Origin: Pseudomonas sp. B20(2017)
GTDB taxonomy: Bacteria; Pseudomonadota; Gammaproteobacteria; Pseudomonadales; Pseudomonadaceae
NCBI RefSeq assembly: GCF_002113125.1
Contig: NZ_NEJP01000014.1
Span: 124,001 to 188,000 of the forward strand
Direction of reading: 5' to 3'
Length of the DNA stretch: 64,000 nucleotides
Below, piece after piece: positions 18,559-27,079 of the stretch (positions are counted from its first letter, which is position 1; each line of letters begins with the position of its first letter). A program made the translations under genes and the position numbers. The notes under the pieces are model-generated. The model was not told where the DNA came from. It saw nothing but the letters and a program-made list of their open reading frames with translations, and searched no databases.

Positions 18559-18581
18559 GCCTTTTGTCCAAGGAAAGCGGT

Positions 18582-19637
18582 ATGCACGGTTCAATCAAGC
18601 AGTTCGCACGTCATTGCCTCGCCGGGGCGTTGCTTTCGGCGCTGGCCCTCAATGCGCAGGCCAAGGCCTTGCCCGGCGCACCGGCGCCGTTCGATAAAGG
18701 TCAGGTACAGATCGCGCTGGTGGGCTATCTGTTTTCCGGGGATTTCCCCGAAGCCTACCTGCGTGGCGTCGAGAAACAGACCGAAGCGCTGGGCGCCAAC
18801 CTGCGGGTGTTCGACGCGCGGCAACAGGCGGCGAGCCAGGGCGAGATGATTGACCAGGCCGCCGATCTCGGTGTCGACGGCATCATCGTGCAATTGGGGC
18901 TGGCGGAAACCCTCAAAGGGCCGATTGAGCGGGCGCTGGCCAAAGGCATCAAGGTTGTGGCGTTCGACGTTGATCTGAACACGCCGCAAGTGACTCAGGT
19001 CGAGCAGGATCACCACGCGCTGGCGCGTCTGGCACTCGATCAAGCGGTCAAGGACAACGGCACCCGCTTCGATGCCGGGTATGTCTACATCGGCGGCTTC
19101 ACGCCGATGGAGCGTCGCGACGAGATCTGGAGCCAGGTCAAGGCCAGCAATCCGGGGATTGTCGAGAAGGCGCGCTTCGGCACGCTCAATCCGCCGATTG
19201 CCAACTCGGTGGCCGATCAGGCCAGCGCCGTACTGCGGGCCAATCCGGGGATCAGCGTGATCTTCGCGCCGTTCGACGAGTTTGCCAAAGGCGCGAAGAT
19301 CGCGGTGGACGAGGCCGGTCTGAGCCGCAAGGTGAAGATCTACAGCGCCGACATTTCCACCGCCGACATCCAGATCATGAAAGAGCCGGACAGCGCCTGG
19401 GCCGCCACCGCTGCGGTCAATCCGCAAGTGGCCGGCGCGATCAGCGTGCGCAGTCTGGCAATGCTGATTGCCGGGGAAAATCCGGGGCACAAGGTGCTGG
19501 TGCCGCCGACTCTGATCACCCGTCAGCAACTACTGGATCTGGACGTGAAAAACGTACGGGACCTGGGGCAGAAACTGCCGGCCTTCGGTGACACCGCCAA
19601 TGTCGCACGGGCACCGTGGATTCCCGTGGCGAACTGA
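18582..19637 (+). CDS. Periplasmic sugar-type binding protein of the second importer
   Basis: A 351-residue protein with a signal peptide ending near ALNAQAKA and a type I periplasmic-binding fold like ribose-binding proteins (IALVGYLFSGDFPEAYLRGVEKQTEALG, DLGVDGIIVQLG, GIKVVAFDVDLN). ATG 18582 has AAGGAA 8-13 bases upstream and starts a proper signal sequence; the longer open frame does not. It completes the ATPase-permease-binding protein set. The ligand cannot be deduced. Confidence 0.87.
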   Translation: MHGSIKQFARHCLAGALLSALALNAQAKALPGAPAPFDKGQVQIALVGYLFSGDFPEAYLRGVEKQTEALGANLRVFDARQQAASQGEMIDQAADLGVDGIIVQLGLAETLKGPIERALAKGIKVVAFDVDLNTPQVTQVEQDHHALARLALDQAVKDNGTRFDAGYVYIGGFTPMERRDEIWSQVKASNPGIVEKARFGTLNPPIANSVADQASAVLRANPGISVIFAPFDEFAKGAKIAVDEAGLSRKVKIYSADISTADIQIMKEPDSAWAATAAVNPQVAGAISVRSLAMLIAGENPGHKVLVPPTLITRQQLLDLDVKNVRDLGQKLPAFGDTANVARAPWIPVAN

Positions 19638-19646
19638 AATTCAAAG

Positions 19647-19755
19647 ACTGTGGGAGCGAGCTTGCTCGCGAAGGGGCCGTCCAATCCAGCATCTTCGCTG
19701 GCTGTCCCACCGCTTTCGTCGGATCGCCGCCCGGAGCAAGCTCGCTCCCACAGAG
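19647..19755. repeat. Pair of inverted Pseudomonas REP elements (BIME-like)
   Basis: CTGTGGGAGCGAGCTTGCTC at 19648-19667 is repeated as its exact complement at 19734-19753, with a 66-base spacer. This is the common extragenic palindromic unit of fluorescent pseudomonads. It lies between the binding-protein stop and the next gene, where it may form a large stem that protects the upstream mRNA or limits read-through. It is the only such pair noticed in the window. Confidence 0.9.
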
Positions 19756-19780
19756 TCATTGTTCAATTTGAGGGGTAACG

Positions 19781-20446
19781 ATGCACGACAAGGCTGCGCG
19801 CCTGCGCAAGAGTCGTTCGCCGAAAGCCGATGTGGCGTTGGGCGAACGGCTGCCGCCGGGGCAGATGCTGACGGAGCGTTTCCCGATCCTGCACGAAGGC
19901 GAGGTGCCGGCGTATGACCTGGCGACGTGGTCGCTGCGCCTGTTCGGCACTTTGGCCAGCCCGGTCGAGCTGACCTACGCCGACCTGCAAGCGCTGCCGC
20001 AACGCTCGTTGCAATGCGACATTCATTGCGTGACACGCTGGTCGAAGTTCGACACCCGCTGGAGCGGCGTGCACCTGCAAGACCTGTTGCAGGCCCTGGA
20101 CATCCGGCCGACGTCGTCTTTCGTCATGGCCCACGCCGATCACGATTACCAGACCAACCTGCATCTCGATGACCTGCTGCATCCGGACAGCCTGCTGGCC
20201 ACCCATTACGACGGTCAGCCGCTGACCGCGCAACATGGCTGGCCGCTGCGTCTGGTGGTGGCGGGGCGGTATTTCTGGAAGAGCGCGAAATGGCTGCGCG
20301 GGCTCGAATTCACCGATCAGGAACAAGCGGGCTTTTGGGAGCGCAACGGCTTTCACTTGCACGCCGATCCGTTCATTGAGCAGCGTTTCAGCGGCGATGT
20401 GCTGGACATTGCCGAAGATGCCTGGCGGGAAAAGGACTTCGACTGA
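19781..20446 (+). CDS. Sulfite-oxidase-family molybdopterin oxidoreductase
   Basis: A 221-residue protein with the oxidoreductase molybdopterin-binding fold (YedY/SUOX type). The probable molybdenum ligand is C83 in DIHCVTRWSKFD, and GWPLRLVVAGRYFWKSAKWLRGLEF is the typical cofactor-side motif. No Tat or Sec signal is present, so it is probably cytoplasmic, unlike MsrP/YedY, and the fold is minimal. Position after an oxygenase and two importers suggests a redox step on the imported compound. The substrate is unknown. Confidence 0.85.
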   Translation: MHDKAARLRKSRSPKADVALGERLPPGQMLTERFPILHEGEVPAYDLATWSLRLFGTLASPVELTYADLQALPQRSLQCDIHCVTRWSKFDTRWSGVHLQDLLQALDIRPTSSFVMAHADHDYQTNLHLDDLLHPDSLLATHYDGQPLTAQHGWPLRLVVAGRYFWKSAKWLRGLEFTDQEQAGFWERNGFHLHADPFIEQRFSGDVLDIAEDAWREKDFD

Positions 20447-20833
20447 CGGCATCTAACTTCGCACCGAAAAAACACAGATTAATAACGCTCTCTACAACAA
20501 CGTGGCGTGCGTTTTTGTGCGTGATTAGTTGTGGGTTAGTTGGGTGTTCATGTTTTTGCGCAAACACAAGTGTTGCTCAGGCAACACTCCGTTAGTCGGG
20601 CATAACCTAAGCGTTATTGGTTCTTTTGCGGCAGAGGATCGCTCGTCTAGCATCGGTAATCAGGGGGTTCTACTAACTTTGGGGTTCTTGCGCTCTAACA
20701 GTCGATAGTTGTTCAAAACACTTCGCTGCCTTTCTGAATATCAAAACTACAGCAGAAATTGCCGTGCACTGATTGCCGACACTTCATGATTCGGCAGCGG
20801 CCGGTTATTAACTGCGATTCAAGGAGCTGTCGC
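20447..20833 (+). promoter_or_regulatory. Intergenic regulatory region before the TonB-dependent receptor
   Basis: These 387 bases hold no convincing ORF. A perfect inverted repeat AGTGTTGC-tcag-GCAACACT is at 20569-20588, and an ATAAC-N6-GTTAT dyad, of the size bound by LysR regulators, is at 20602-20617. No good Fur box was recognised. The receptor ribosome-binding site AAGGAG is at 20821. Function is inferred from placement only. Confidence 0.4.
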
Positions 20834-23221
20834 ATGATTCACCGTTCGCGTTCATTACTCGCCATCGCTGTTGTCAGTGCCATCTGGCAACTTCCTGCGC
20901 AAGCCGAAGAGACTTCCGCGCACGCCGACGATGACACACGGCTGGGCACCGTGCTGGTCACCGGCACCCGGGGCACCGCTCGCACGGTGCTGGATTCGCC
21001 GGTGCCGGTGGATGTGTTGACCGCCGAGGACCTGAAGACCGCCGGCGCCAGTGGCGGCGAGCTGGGCCAGGCGTTGCAGACGCTGTTGCCGTCGTTCAGT
21101 TTTCCGCGCCAGTCCAACTCCGGCGGCGCCGACCACGTGCGCGCCGCGCAGCTGCGCGGCATGAGTCCGGATCAGGTGCTGGTGCTGGTCAACGGCAAGC
21201 GTCGGCACACCTCGGCGGTGGTCAACGACTCGTCGAAAATCGGGCGCGGCACGGCGCCGGTGGATTTCAACTCGATCCCGATCAGCGCGATCAAACGCAT
21301 CGAAGTGCTGCGTGACGGTGCTGGCGCGCAGTATGGCTCCGACGCGATTGCCGGGGTGATTAACATCATCCTCGACGACGCCCCCGAAGGCGGCGAAGTG
21401 TCCACCAGCTACGGCGCCTATCACACCCACCAGGACGCCATCGGCAAAACCACCACCGACGGCCAGAACAGCGTGACCACCGCCAAGATCGGTACGCGGC
21501 TGGGCGAGGAGGGCGGCTTCATTCGCGGCGGCACCGAGTACAAGGATCGCAACCCGACCAACCGCGCCGGCTACGACGGTTTCGCCGACACCCCGGGCCA
21601 GCGCAACTACGTAATGGGCGACGGTGTGGCGCGGGACGTCAACGCCTGGTTCAACGGCGAATTGCCGCTGGCCGGCGGCAAGGCCTACAGCTTCGGCACC
21701 TACAATGAGCGCCACACCACCGGCGCCGAGTTCTATCGTTACCCGTCCGAGCAGCCGCAGTTCTACCCCAACGGCTACCTGCCGCAATCGCTGGGCGACA
21801 ACACCGACATCTCCGCCACCGCCGGCTACAAAGGCCTGATTGGCGACGACTGGGATTTCGACAGCAGCGTCACCCATGGTCGCAACCGTTTTGAATCGGC
21901 GACCCGTCGCACCCTCAACGTCAGCCTCGGCGCAGACTCGCCGACCCGCTTCGATACTGGCGATTATGAGTTGCGCCAGACCACCACCAACCTGGATTTC
22001 AGCCGCGAATTGCGCCTCGGCGGGCGCTCGTTCGTGCTGGCGGTGGGCGGTGAATATCGCTACGAAAACTACCTGACCTTTGCCGGGGATGAAGCCTCCT
22101 ACATCGGCTCCGGGGCCGATGGCGCAAACGGCCTGCGCCCGAGTGAAGAGTCGGATCTGGATCGCAACGTGTTCGGCACCTACGCCGAATTGTCCGGTGA
22201 TCTCACCGACCGCTTCTTCGTCGACGCCGCCACGCGCTGGGAACATTACGACGACGCCGGCAGCAAACTCACCGGCAAGCTCAGCGGTCGCTACAAGTTG
22301 ACCGATCAATGGGCGTTGCGCGGTGCGGTGTCGAACAACTTCCGCGCGCCGTCGCTGGCCCAGAGCGGCTTTCAGAACACCACCAGTAACTTCGGCGACG
22401 GCGGCACGCTCACTGACATCCGCGTGCTGTCGGTCAACGATCCGATTGCCCGTGCCCTGGGTGCAGAAAAACTCGATCCGGAAACCTCGAAGAACTTCAG
22501 CCTCGGCCTGACGTTCCAGTTGAACGATCGCTTCGATGCGTCGTTCGACGTGTTCCGCATCGACGTCAAAGACCGCATCACCCTGTCGCAGCGAATCGGC
22601 AGCGACGCGCTGGAAAGCTACATCAATGACAACTTCGGTGTTGCGGGCGTCCATGACGTCAACTTCTTCACCAACGCCGCTGATACCAGCACCGACGGCG
22701 CGGAACTGGTGCTCAACTACCATCAGCCGTTCTACGAAGGGCAACTGGGGCTGACCACCGCGTACACCTACAACCACACCAAGGTCACCAGCACCAAGGG
22801 CACGCCGTCGCAGCTGACCGCCTTAGGCATCGGCAATGACGCGCTGGTCGGCGTCGAGGAACGCAACACCCTGACCGACGCCGCGCCCAAGGATCGCTTC
22901 GTGTTTTCCGCCAACTGGACCAGCGAACATTGGGGCCTGCTCGGGCGTCTGACCCGCCAGGGCGAAACCACTCGGGTGTTCGATTTCGGCGACTCGCAGC
23001 CGGAGCAAACCTACGGCGCGGTGTGGCAACTGGACGCCGAGGTGACCTACAAATTCACCCCGAAATTCAGCATCGCCCTGGGCGGCAACAACCTGACCGA
23101 CAACTACCCGGAGCGCTCCGGCTCGGCCATCAACTACGGCGGCAACCTGCCGTACGACGTGCTGTCGCCGATCGGCACCAACGGCGCTTATTACTACGCC
23201 ACCGCCACTTACGGCTTCTGA
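20834..23221 (+). CDS. TonB-dependent outer-membrane receptor
   Basis: A 795-residue outer-membrane transporter. A signal peptide (about 1-25, ending LPAQA) is followed by a plug domain (about 45-165; VPVDVLTAEDLKTAG, LRDGAGAQYGSDAIAGVINIIL) and a 22-strand barrel. The C terminus ends YYYATATYGF, with a terminal aromatic as outer-membrane proteins require. ATG 20834 is preceded by AAGGAG. No N-terminal signalling domain or adjacent FecI/FecR pair is present, so it is a transporter rather than a surface-signalling receptor. Genes before and after suggest uptake of a small organic or sulfur-containing ligand rather than a siderophore; this is inference. Confidence 0.92.
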   Translation: MIHRSRSLLAIAVVSAIWQLPAQAEETSAHADDDTRLGTVLVTGTRGTARTVLDSPVPVDVLTAEDLKTAGASGGELGQALQTLLPSFSFPRQSNSGGADHVRAAQLRGMSPDQVLVLVNGKRRHTSAVVNDSSKIGRGTAPVDFNSIPISAIKRIEVLRDGAGAQYGSDAIAGVINIILDDAPEGGEVSTSYGAYHTHQDAIGKTTTDGQNSVTTAKIGTRLGEEGGFIRGGTEYKDRNPTNRAGYDGFADTPGQRNYVMGDGVARDVNAWFNGELPLAGGKAYSFGTYNERHTTGAEFYRYPSEQPQFYPNGYLPQSLGDNTDISATAGYKGLIGDDWDFDSSVTHGRNRFESATRRTLNVSLGADSPTRFDTGDYELRQTTTNLDFSRELRLGGRSFVLAVGGEYRYENYLTFAGDEASYIGSGADGANGLRPSEESDLDRNVFGTYAELSGDLTDRFFVDAATRWEHYDDAGSKLTGKLSGRYKLTDQWALRGAVSNNFRAPSLAQSGFQNTTSNFGDGGTLTDIRVLSVNDPIARALGAEKLDPETSKNFSLGLTFQLNDRFDASFDVFRIDVKDRITLSQRIGSDALESYINDNFGVAGVHDVNFFTNAADTSTDGAELVLNYHQPFYEGQLGLTTAYTYNHTKVTSTKGTPSQLTALGIGNDALVGVEERNTLTDAAPKDRFVFSANWTSEHWGLLGRLTRQGETTRVFDFGDSQPEQTYGAVWQLDAEVTYKFTPKFSIALGGNNLTDNYPERSGSAINYGGNLPYDVLSPIGTNGAYYYATATYGF

Positions 23222-23262
23222 GTTTTGCCGCCATGGATGGCGGATCCTCTTCGGGACGAACC

Positions 23263-24627
23263 ATGAGCAAAACCAACGGCCCCCAACGCCATCTGCCGGT
23301 GTTTCAGGCGTTGCTGATCACGCTGGGCATGGTCATCACCACCGACATTCTCAAAACCGCGCCGACCGTTGCCTTGAACGTCGGGCCGGAACATTTCTAT
23401 TGGGTCTGGGTGCTCGGCGGACTGGCGTCGATGGCCGGGGCCCTGTGCTTTGCCGAGATGGCCACCGCGTTCCCGCATCCGGGCGGTGACTATCATTTTT
23501 TACGCACCGCTTATGGCGAGCGCATGGGCTTCCTGTTTGCCTGGTCGCGGTTCTCGGTGATGCACACCGGGTGGATTGCGTTGTCGGCGTTCATGTTTGC
23601 CGACTACTTCAACGCGGTCGTGCCGTTGGGGCATTACGGGTCGGGGGTGTTTGCCGGTGCGATCATTGCTGCGTTGGTGCTGCTGAATCTGACGGGCAAG
23701 CACATTGGTTTCATTACTCAGACTGTGCTGGTCGGGTTGCTTGCTGTCGGGTTCCTGAGCATTGCCAGCGCCGGAGTCCGGCTGGCGTGGCAAGGGATCG
23801 AACCAGCGCTGTCCAGCGATCCGGTCGTGCCCGAACACACCGGCGCGGCAGGGTTCTCTGCGGCGATGATCTTCGTGTTTCTGGCCTTCGGCGGCTGGAG
23901 CGATGCAGCGACATTGTCCGCCGAAGTGCGCGATGGTCGACGCGGTATTTTCATCGCCATGCTCGGTGCGCTGACAGTGCTGATGGCGATCTATCTGGCG
24001 CTGAACTGGGCGTTCGTTCAAGGGCTGGGATTTGAAGGCCTGGCCGCGAGCAACGCGCCGGCGGTGGAACTGTTGAACCGCGCCTTCGGAGCTCCCGGCG
24101 TGCTGCTGATCCTGTTGATGGTCGGCATTGCGGCCATCGCCACCATCAACTCGACGTTGCTGGTCGGCGCTCGCACCACCTACGCCGCCGCCCGCGATGT
24201 TCCGCAATTGCGCCGCTTCGGTGAATGGGACGAGCGCGACGGCGTACCGCGCAAGGCGCTGCTGGCGGAGGGCGCGGTGGCGTTGTTGTTGGTGTTGTTT
24301 GGCAGTTTTACCCAGAGCGGTTTCAACACCATGGTCGAGTACCTGACGCCGGTGTACTGGTTGTTTCTGAGCTTGAGCAGCCTCGCGCTGATCATTCTGC
24401 GGCGGCGTTTCCCCGAGGTGCCCCGGCCGGTCAGGGTGCCGCTTTATCCGGTTTTGCCGCTGCTGTTTTTCGGGTTGTGCGTGTACATGCTGTATTCCAG
24501 CGTGACGGTGGTGGGGTTGGGGGCATTTTTGGGGATCGGGGTGTTGGTGGTTGGCGCGTTGTTGTTGGCCGGCTTGAGCCGCCTGGTGTCGACACCTCGG
24601 CAGGCTCTGCAACGGAGCGTAGATTAG
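23263..24627 (+). CDS. APC-superfamily amino-acid permease
   Basis: A 454-residue inner-membrane permease with about 12 hydrophobic segments. The first membrane segment motif LITLGMVITTDILKTAPTVAL and the ALCFAEMATAFPHPGGDYHFLRTAYGE region are typical of APC amino-acid transporters. The start at 23263 is used; an in-frame ATG at 23233 is possible and neither has a strong ribosome-binding site. It follows the TonB-dependent receptor by 41 bases, so the pair could move one substrate across both membranes. Its last four bases overlap the convergent DUF3574 gene. Confidence 0.88.
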   Translation: MSKTNGPQRHLPVFQALLITLGMVITTDILKTAPTVALNVGPEHFYWVWVLGGLASMAGALCFAEMATAFPHPGGDYHFLRTAYGERMGFLFAWSRFSVMHTGWIALSAFMFADYFNAVVPLGHYGSGVFAGAIIAALVLLNLTGKHIGFITQTVLVGLLAVGFLSIASAGVRLAWQGIEPALSSDPVVPEHTGAAGFSAAMIFVFLAFGGWSDAATLSAEVRDGRRGIFIAMLGALTVLMAIYLALNWAFVQGLGFEGLAASNAPAVELLNRAFGAPGVLLILLMVGIAAIATINSTLLVGARTTYAAARDVPQLRRFGEWDERDGVPRKALLAEGAVALLLVLFGSFTQSGFNTMVEYLTPVYWLFLSLSSLALIILRRRFPEVPRPVRVPLYPVLPLLFFGLCVYMLYSSVTVVGLGAFLGIGVLVVGALLLAGLSRLVSTPRQALQRSVD

Positions 24628-25085
24628 AAGGACACCACCGCCGGCTGAGACAAACGAAGCACCGACAGATCCCCCGTAATCCGCTTGTACGCCAAACGAA
24701 TCGCCTCAATGTCACTTTCACGTTTCGCGCTGCTTTCGTGCAGGATCACAATCACCTTGGTCGCCAGTCGCTCGGGCACTTTCGCGTCATGGTCTTTCCA
24801 CTGCCCATACGCATCGAACACGCTGAACCCGTCCGGGAACCGCGTCGTTACTTCCTGATCGAGAAACTCGCGCCAGCGCGCCGGGCTCACCACACCTTCC
24901 TCGCCTTCCAGCGGCCCTACCGAGAAATACAACTCGGTGCGCACCCACTGCGCCTGCGCCGGCCGCGTGGCATCGCCTTGCAGGGTCGAACTGACGGGAT
25001 CTTTGGTATGCACGGAAACCGGAGGAGGGCTGGCACACCCGGCGACCGCCAGGAACAGTGCTGCCAGTAGAAAACGTTGCGGCAT
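24624..25085 (-). CDS. DUF3574 lipoprotein
   Basis: A 153-residue predicted lipoprotein. The signal sequence ends with the lipobox LAVAGC, so C17 should be lipidated. The mature part matches the DUF3574 pattern: WVRTELYFSVGP, SPARWREFLDQEVTTRFPDGFSVFDAYGQW, and a C-terminal YKRITGDLSVLRLSQPAVVSF. Members are small envelope proteins of unknown function. It is transcribed convergently with the APC permease, overlapping by 4 bases, and alone on its strand. Confidence 0.85.
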   Translation of the reverse strand: MPQRFLLAALFLAVAGCASPPPVSVHTKDPVSSTLQGDATRPAQAQWVRTELYFSVGPLEGEEGVVSPARWREFLDQEVTTRFPDGFSVFDAYGQWKDHDAKVPERLATKVIVILHESSAKRESDIEAIRLAYKRITGDLSVLRLSQPAVVSF

Positions 25086-25475
25086 GGAACTTCCTTATTG
25101 TTAAGAACTGTCCCGAATTATAGAGGGGACGGTTAATAGCAATAAAAGATTAAAAAGTGGATTAGTACTGAATTAATGGAATAAGCAGGCAGGATAAAAA
25201 TAATGTGCGCTGGTTAGAACGATTATTTCTTTAAGTTATTTGCTTGGTGTTGGATCGCATATCCATGACATTTAAAAACCTGCTACCGCATTTGCCGGAT
25301 CTGTCATTGCGTCCACTCTGCTGCTGCAACGGTTCAAGTCGCACGGAACGCGGCACTTGAAGCGTTTGAACAGCAGTTTTTGCTGCTCGATGGACAGCTT
25401 GTTGCGGATTTTCCAATCCTTAGAATCCGCTCCATCAACTTCTCATCCAGTTCTTAATCCTCAGGGAGCTACACC
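25086..25475 (+). promoter_or_regulatory. AT-rich intergenic region before the methionine-rich gene
   Basis: These 390 bases contain the promoters of two divergent genes but no convincing ORF. The first half is strikingly AT-rich. A dyad TTCAAGT-N15-ACTTGAA is at 25333-25361, and a short CAGCA-gtttt-TGCTG hairpin follows at 25371-25385. These could be an operator and a leader structure for the methionine-rich gene. No clear sigma-54 or ECF promoter was recognised. Confidence 0.35.
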
Positions 25476-25985
25476 ATGATGAACGCCATGCAGATGCAAA
25501 TGCCGATGAACGCTAACATGCCGATGATGCCGATGACGGGCATGCCGATGATGATGGCGACCATGAGCTGCGACATGATGGACGACGGCATGATGTGCAA
25601 GATGATGCCAGCCGCTGGCATGGACATGGCCATGTTCAAGAACAGCGCTGAAATGATGCAGATGATGATGGACTGCGGCATGCCGATGATGATGCATTGC
25701 GGCAACATGAGCATGATGTGCATGTCCCCGGCGGCCATGGCCATGCCGATGATGAACATGATGATGCCAATGCCGATGATGGGCATGCCGATGCCATCGA
25801 TGAAGTGCGTGATGGAATGCACCATGATGGCCGACTGCATGATGTGCAAAATCATGCCGATGCCGGGCATGAACATGGACATGATGAAGAACTGCTGCGC
25901 CCTGATGATGAAAATGATGAACGACTGCAGCATGCCGATGATGATGAGCTGCAACGGCATGCCGATGATGTGCTGCACCTGCTGA
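25476..25985 (+). CDS. Methionine/cysteine-rich protein with internal duplication
   Basis: A 169-residue protein with 72 methionines (43 percent), 16 cysteines and one histidine. The ribosome-binding site AGGGAG precedes ATG ATG, and a strong terminator follows at 26001. Residues 30-82 and 113-166 are two copies of one unit sharing MMCK(M/I)MP, KN(S/C), DC(G/S)MPMMM(H/S)C and a closing MMC. No signal peptide is visible, so it is probably cytoplasmic. Met- and Cys-rich sequences bind soft metals such as Cu(I) or Ag(I), or act as oxidant sinks, as proposed for MrpX-type proteins. I do not recognise a named family. Compositional bias cannot be a shadow of the opposite strand, whose frames lack starts and signals. 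Confidence 0.85.
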   Translation: MMNAMQMQMPMNANMPMMPMTGMPMMMATMSCDMMDDGMMCKMMPAAGMDMAMFKNSAEMMQMMMDCGMPMMMHCGNMSMMCMSPAAMAMPMMNMMMPMPMMGMPMPSMKCVMECTMMADCMMCKIMPMPGMNMDMMKNCCALMMKMMNDCSMPMMMSCNGMPMMCCTC

Positions 25986-26000
25986 TTTCCGCCAGCGCAT

Positions 26001-26037
26001 GAAAAAGCCCGACCGGGAAATTCCCGGTCGGGCTTTT
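26001..26037. terminator. Bidirectional rho-independent terminator
   Basis: A perfect 16-base stem (AAAAAGCCCGACCGGG and its complement) around the loop AAATT, with T-runs in both directions. It lies between the convergent methionine-rich gene and the XRE-cupin gene and should stop transcripts from both. Confidence 0.93.
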
Positions 26038-26050
26038 TGTTGTCTGTTTG

Positions 26051-26698
26051 TCAGTCCAGGCGTTCGGGGTAGGTCACCACCAGATACGCCACCGCTTCAC
26101 TGTCGGCAGGGTTGCGATACCGGTGGGGCTGGTCGGCGTAGAACAGGATCGAGTCGCCCGTCGACAGCAGATAGCGCTCGTCGTTGACGCTGACCTCCAG
26201 CACGCCTTGGGCCACCACCAGGTTTTCCTGCACGCCTGGGCCATGCCCTTCGGAGTGATCCTCGCCCAGCGGGCTCAGGCGCAGTTCATAGAATTCCGAC
26301 TGGCGCGCCACATCAAACGGAAACAACGCGCGGCTGACAAAGGCACCGCTGGCGCTGACCAGTCGCTTGCTCTGGCTCGCCGACAACACGGCAACGCCTT
26401 CAAACGCGCGATGTTCGAGAAACGCCGCTACCGACACCTTCAAACCCTTGGCGATTTTGCACAGCACCTTGATCGACGGCACGCTGCGCCCGGACTCGAT
26501 CTGCGCCAGCATTGCCCGGCTCACGCCGCACTGGCGGGCGAGGGCATCGAGCGACAGATGCCGCTTGCCGCGCAGGCGTTGCAGGTTCTGCGCGACGCGT
26601 TCACAGATCGGGTCTTCTTCCAGGGAGTCGAGGTTGTTCAGGTCCAGCACAGGTTCATCGGCGCTCGCCAGAAAGCGTGAGGGTTCACGGGCGTTCAC
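26051..26698 (-). CDS. XRE-family regulator with C-terminal cupin domain
   Basis: A 215-residue regulator. The N-terminal helix-turn-helix (about 30-85) has LSLDALARQCGVSRAMLAQIESGRSVPSI split over the usual five helices, and the cupin (about 130-205) has GEDHSEGHGPGVQENLVVAQG and DSILFYADQPHRY. The class usually senses a small ligand in the cupin and regulates amino-acid or polyamine genes. The start is taken as GTG 26698, which overlaps the stop of the 53-residue gene (GTGA), so the two are coupled. The open frame extends upstream within that gene. Confidence 0.88.
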   Translation of the reverse strand: MNAREPSRFLASADEPVLDLNNLDSLEEDPICERVAQNLQRLRGKRHLSLDALARQCGVSRAMLAQIESGRSVPSIKVLCKIAKGLKVSVAAFLEHRAFEGVAVLSASQSKRLVSASGAFVSRALFPFDVARQSEFYELRLSPLGEDHSEGHGPGVQENLVVAQGVLEVSVNDERYLLSTGDSILFYADQPHRYRNPADSEAVAYLVVTYPERLD

Positions 26699-26856
26699 GC
26701 TTGACGCGTCTCGCCGGAACGAGCGGCTTGCACCCACTGGTAAGCCTGATAGCCGGCATTGCGCGCATACATTTCCCACATCACCCGCGCTCGTTCCTGG
26801 GCTTGGCGGCGTTTGCGGTAGGCGGCGAAGTCGATCAGGTTGTCAGTCGGTTTCAT
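26695..26856 (-). CDS. Small basic protein coupled to the XRE-cupin regulator
   Basis: A 53-residue protein (MKPTDNLIDFAAYRKRRQ...) rich in arginine, glutamine and alanine, with no signal or membrane segment. ATG 26856 is used; the open frame extends further upstream through AT-rich DNA without family character. It overlaps the downstream XRE-cupin gene by four bases, which suggests co-expression. It may be a partner or leader protein of the regulator. I do not recognise a function. Confidence 0.6.
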   Translation of the reverse strand: MKPTDNLIDFAAYRKRRQAQERARVMWEMYARNAGYQAYQWVQAARSGETRQA

Positions 26857-27079
26857 GGCGCACTTCACTGTGTTCAATGGCGGGATGAGGTGAGAGTACG
26901 CCGAGATTTTTATAACTATAAATACTGATTTTTTATTTATTAATGCTTTCTGGTTATTTATGTTTTGGACGCTTCTTTCCTGCCTCATCCAGCAAAGTGC
27001 CAAGGAACGTGCCCTAAATGTACTGAGCCAATGTGGTACGAGTGTCGAACCTCGGCTTGGCTTGAAGCGTTCTGCTCAG

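Noticed and set aside
20855..22777. 640-codon minus-strand ORF
   Set aside because: It lies opposite the TonB-dependent receptor, which has signal peptide, plug and barrel motifs. High-GC codon bias leaves long antisense frames.
25461..26000. Histidine-rich 179-codon minus-strand ORF
   Set aside because: It is the complement of the methionine-rich gene: each ATG reads CAT on the other strand. It has no ribosome-binding site and the promoter and terminator context fit the plus-strand gene.
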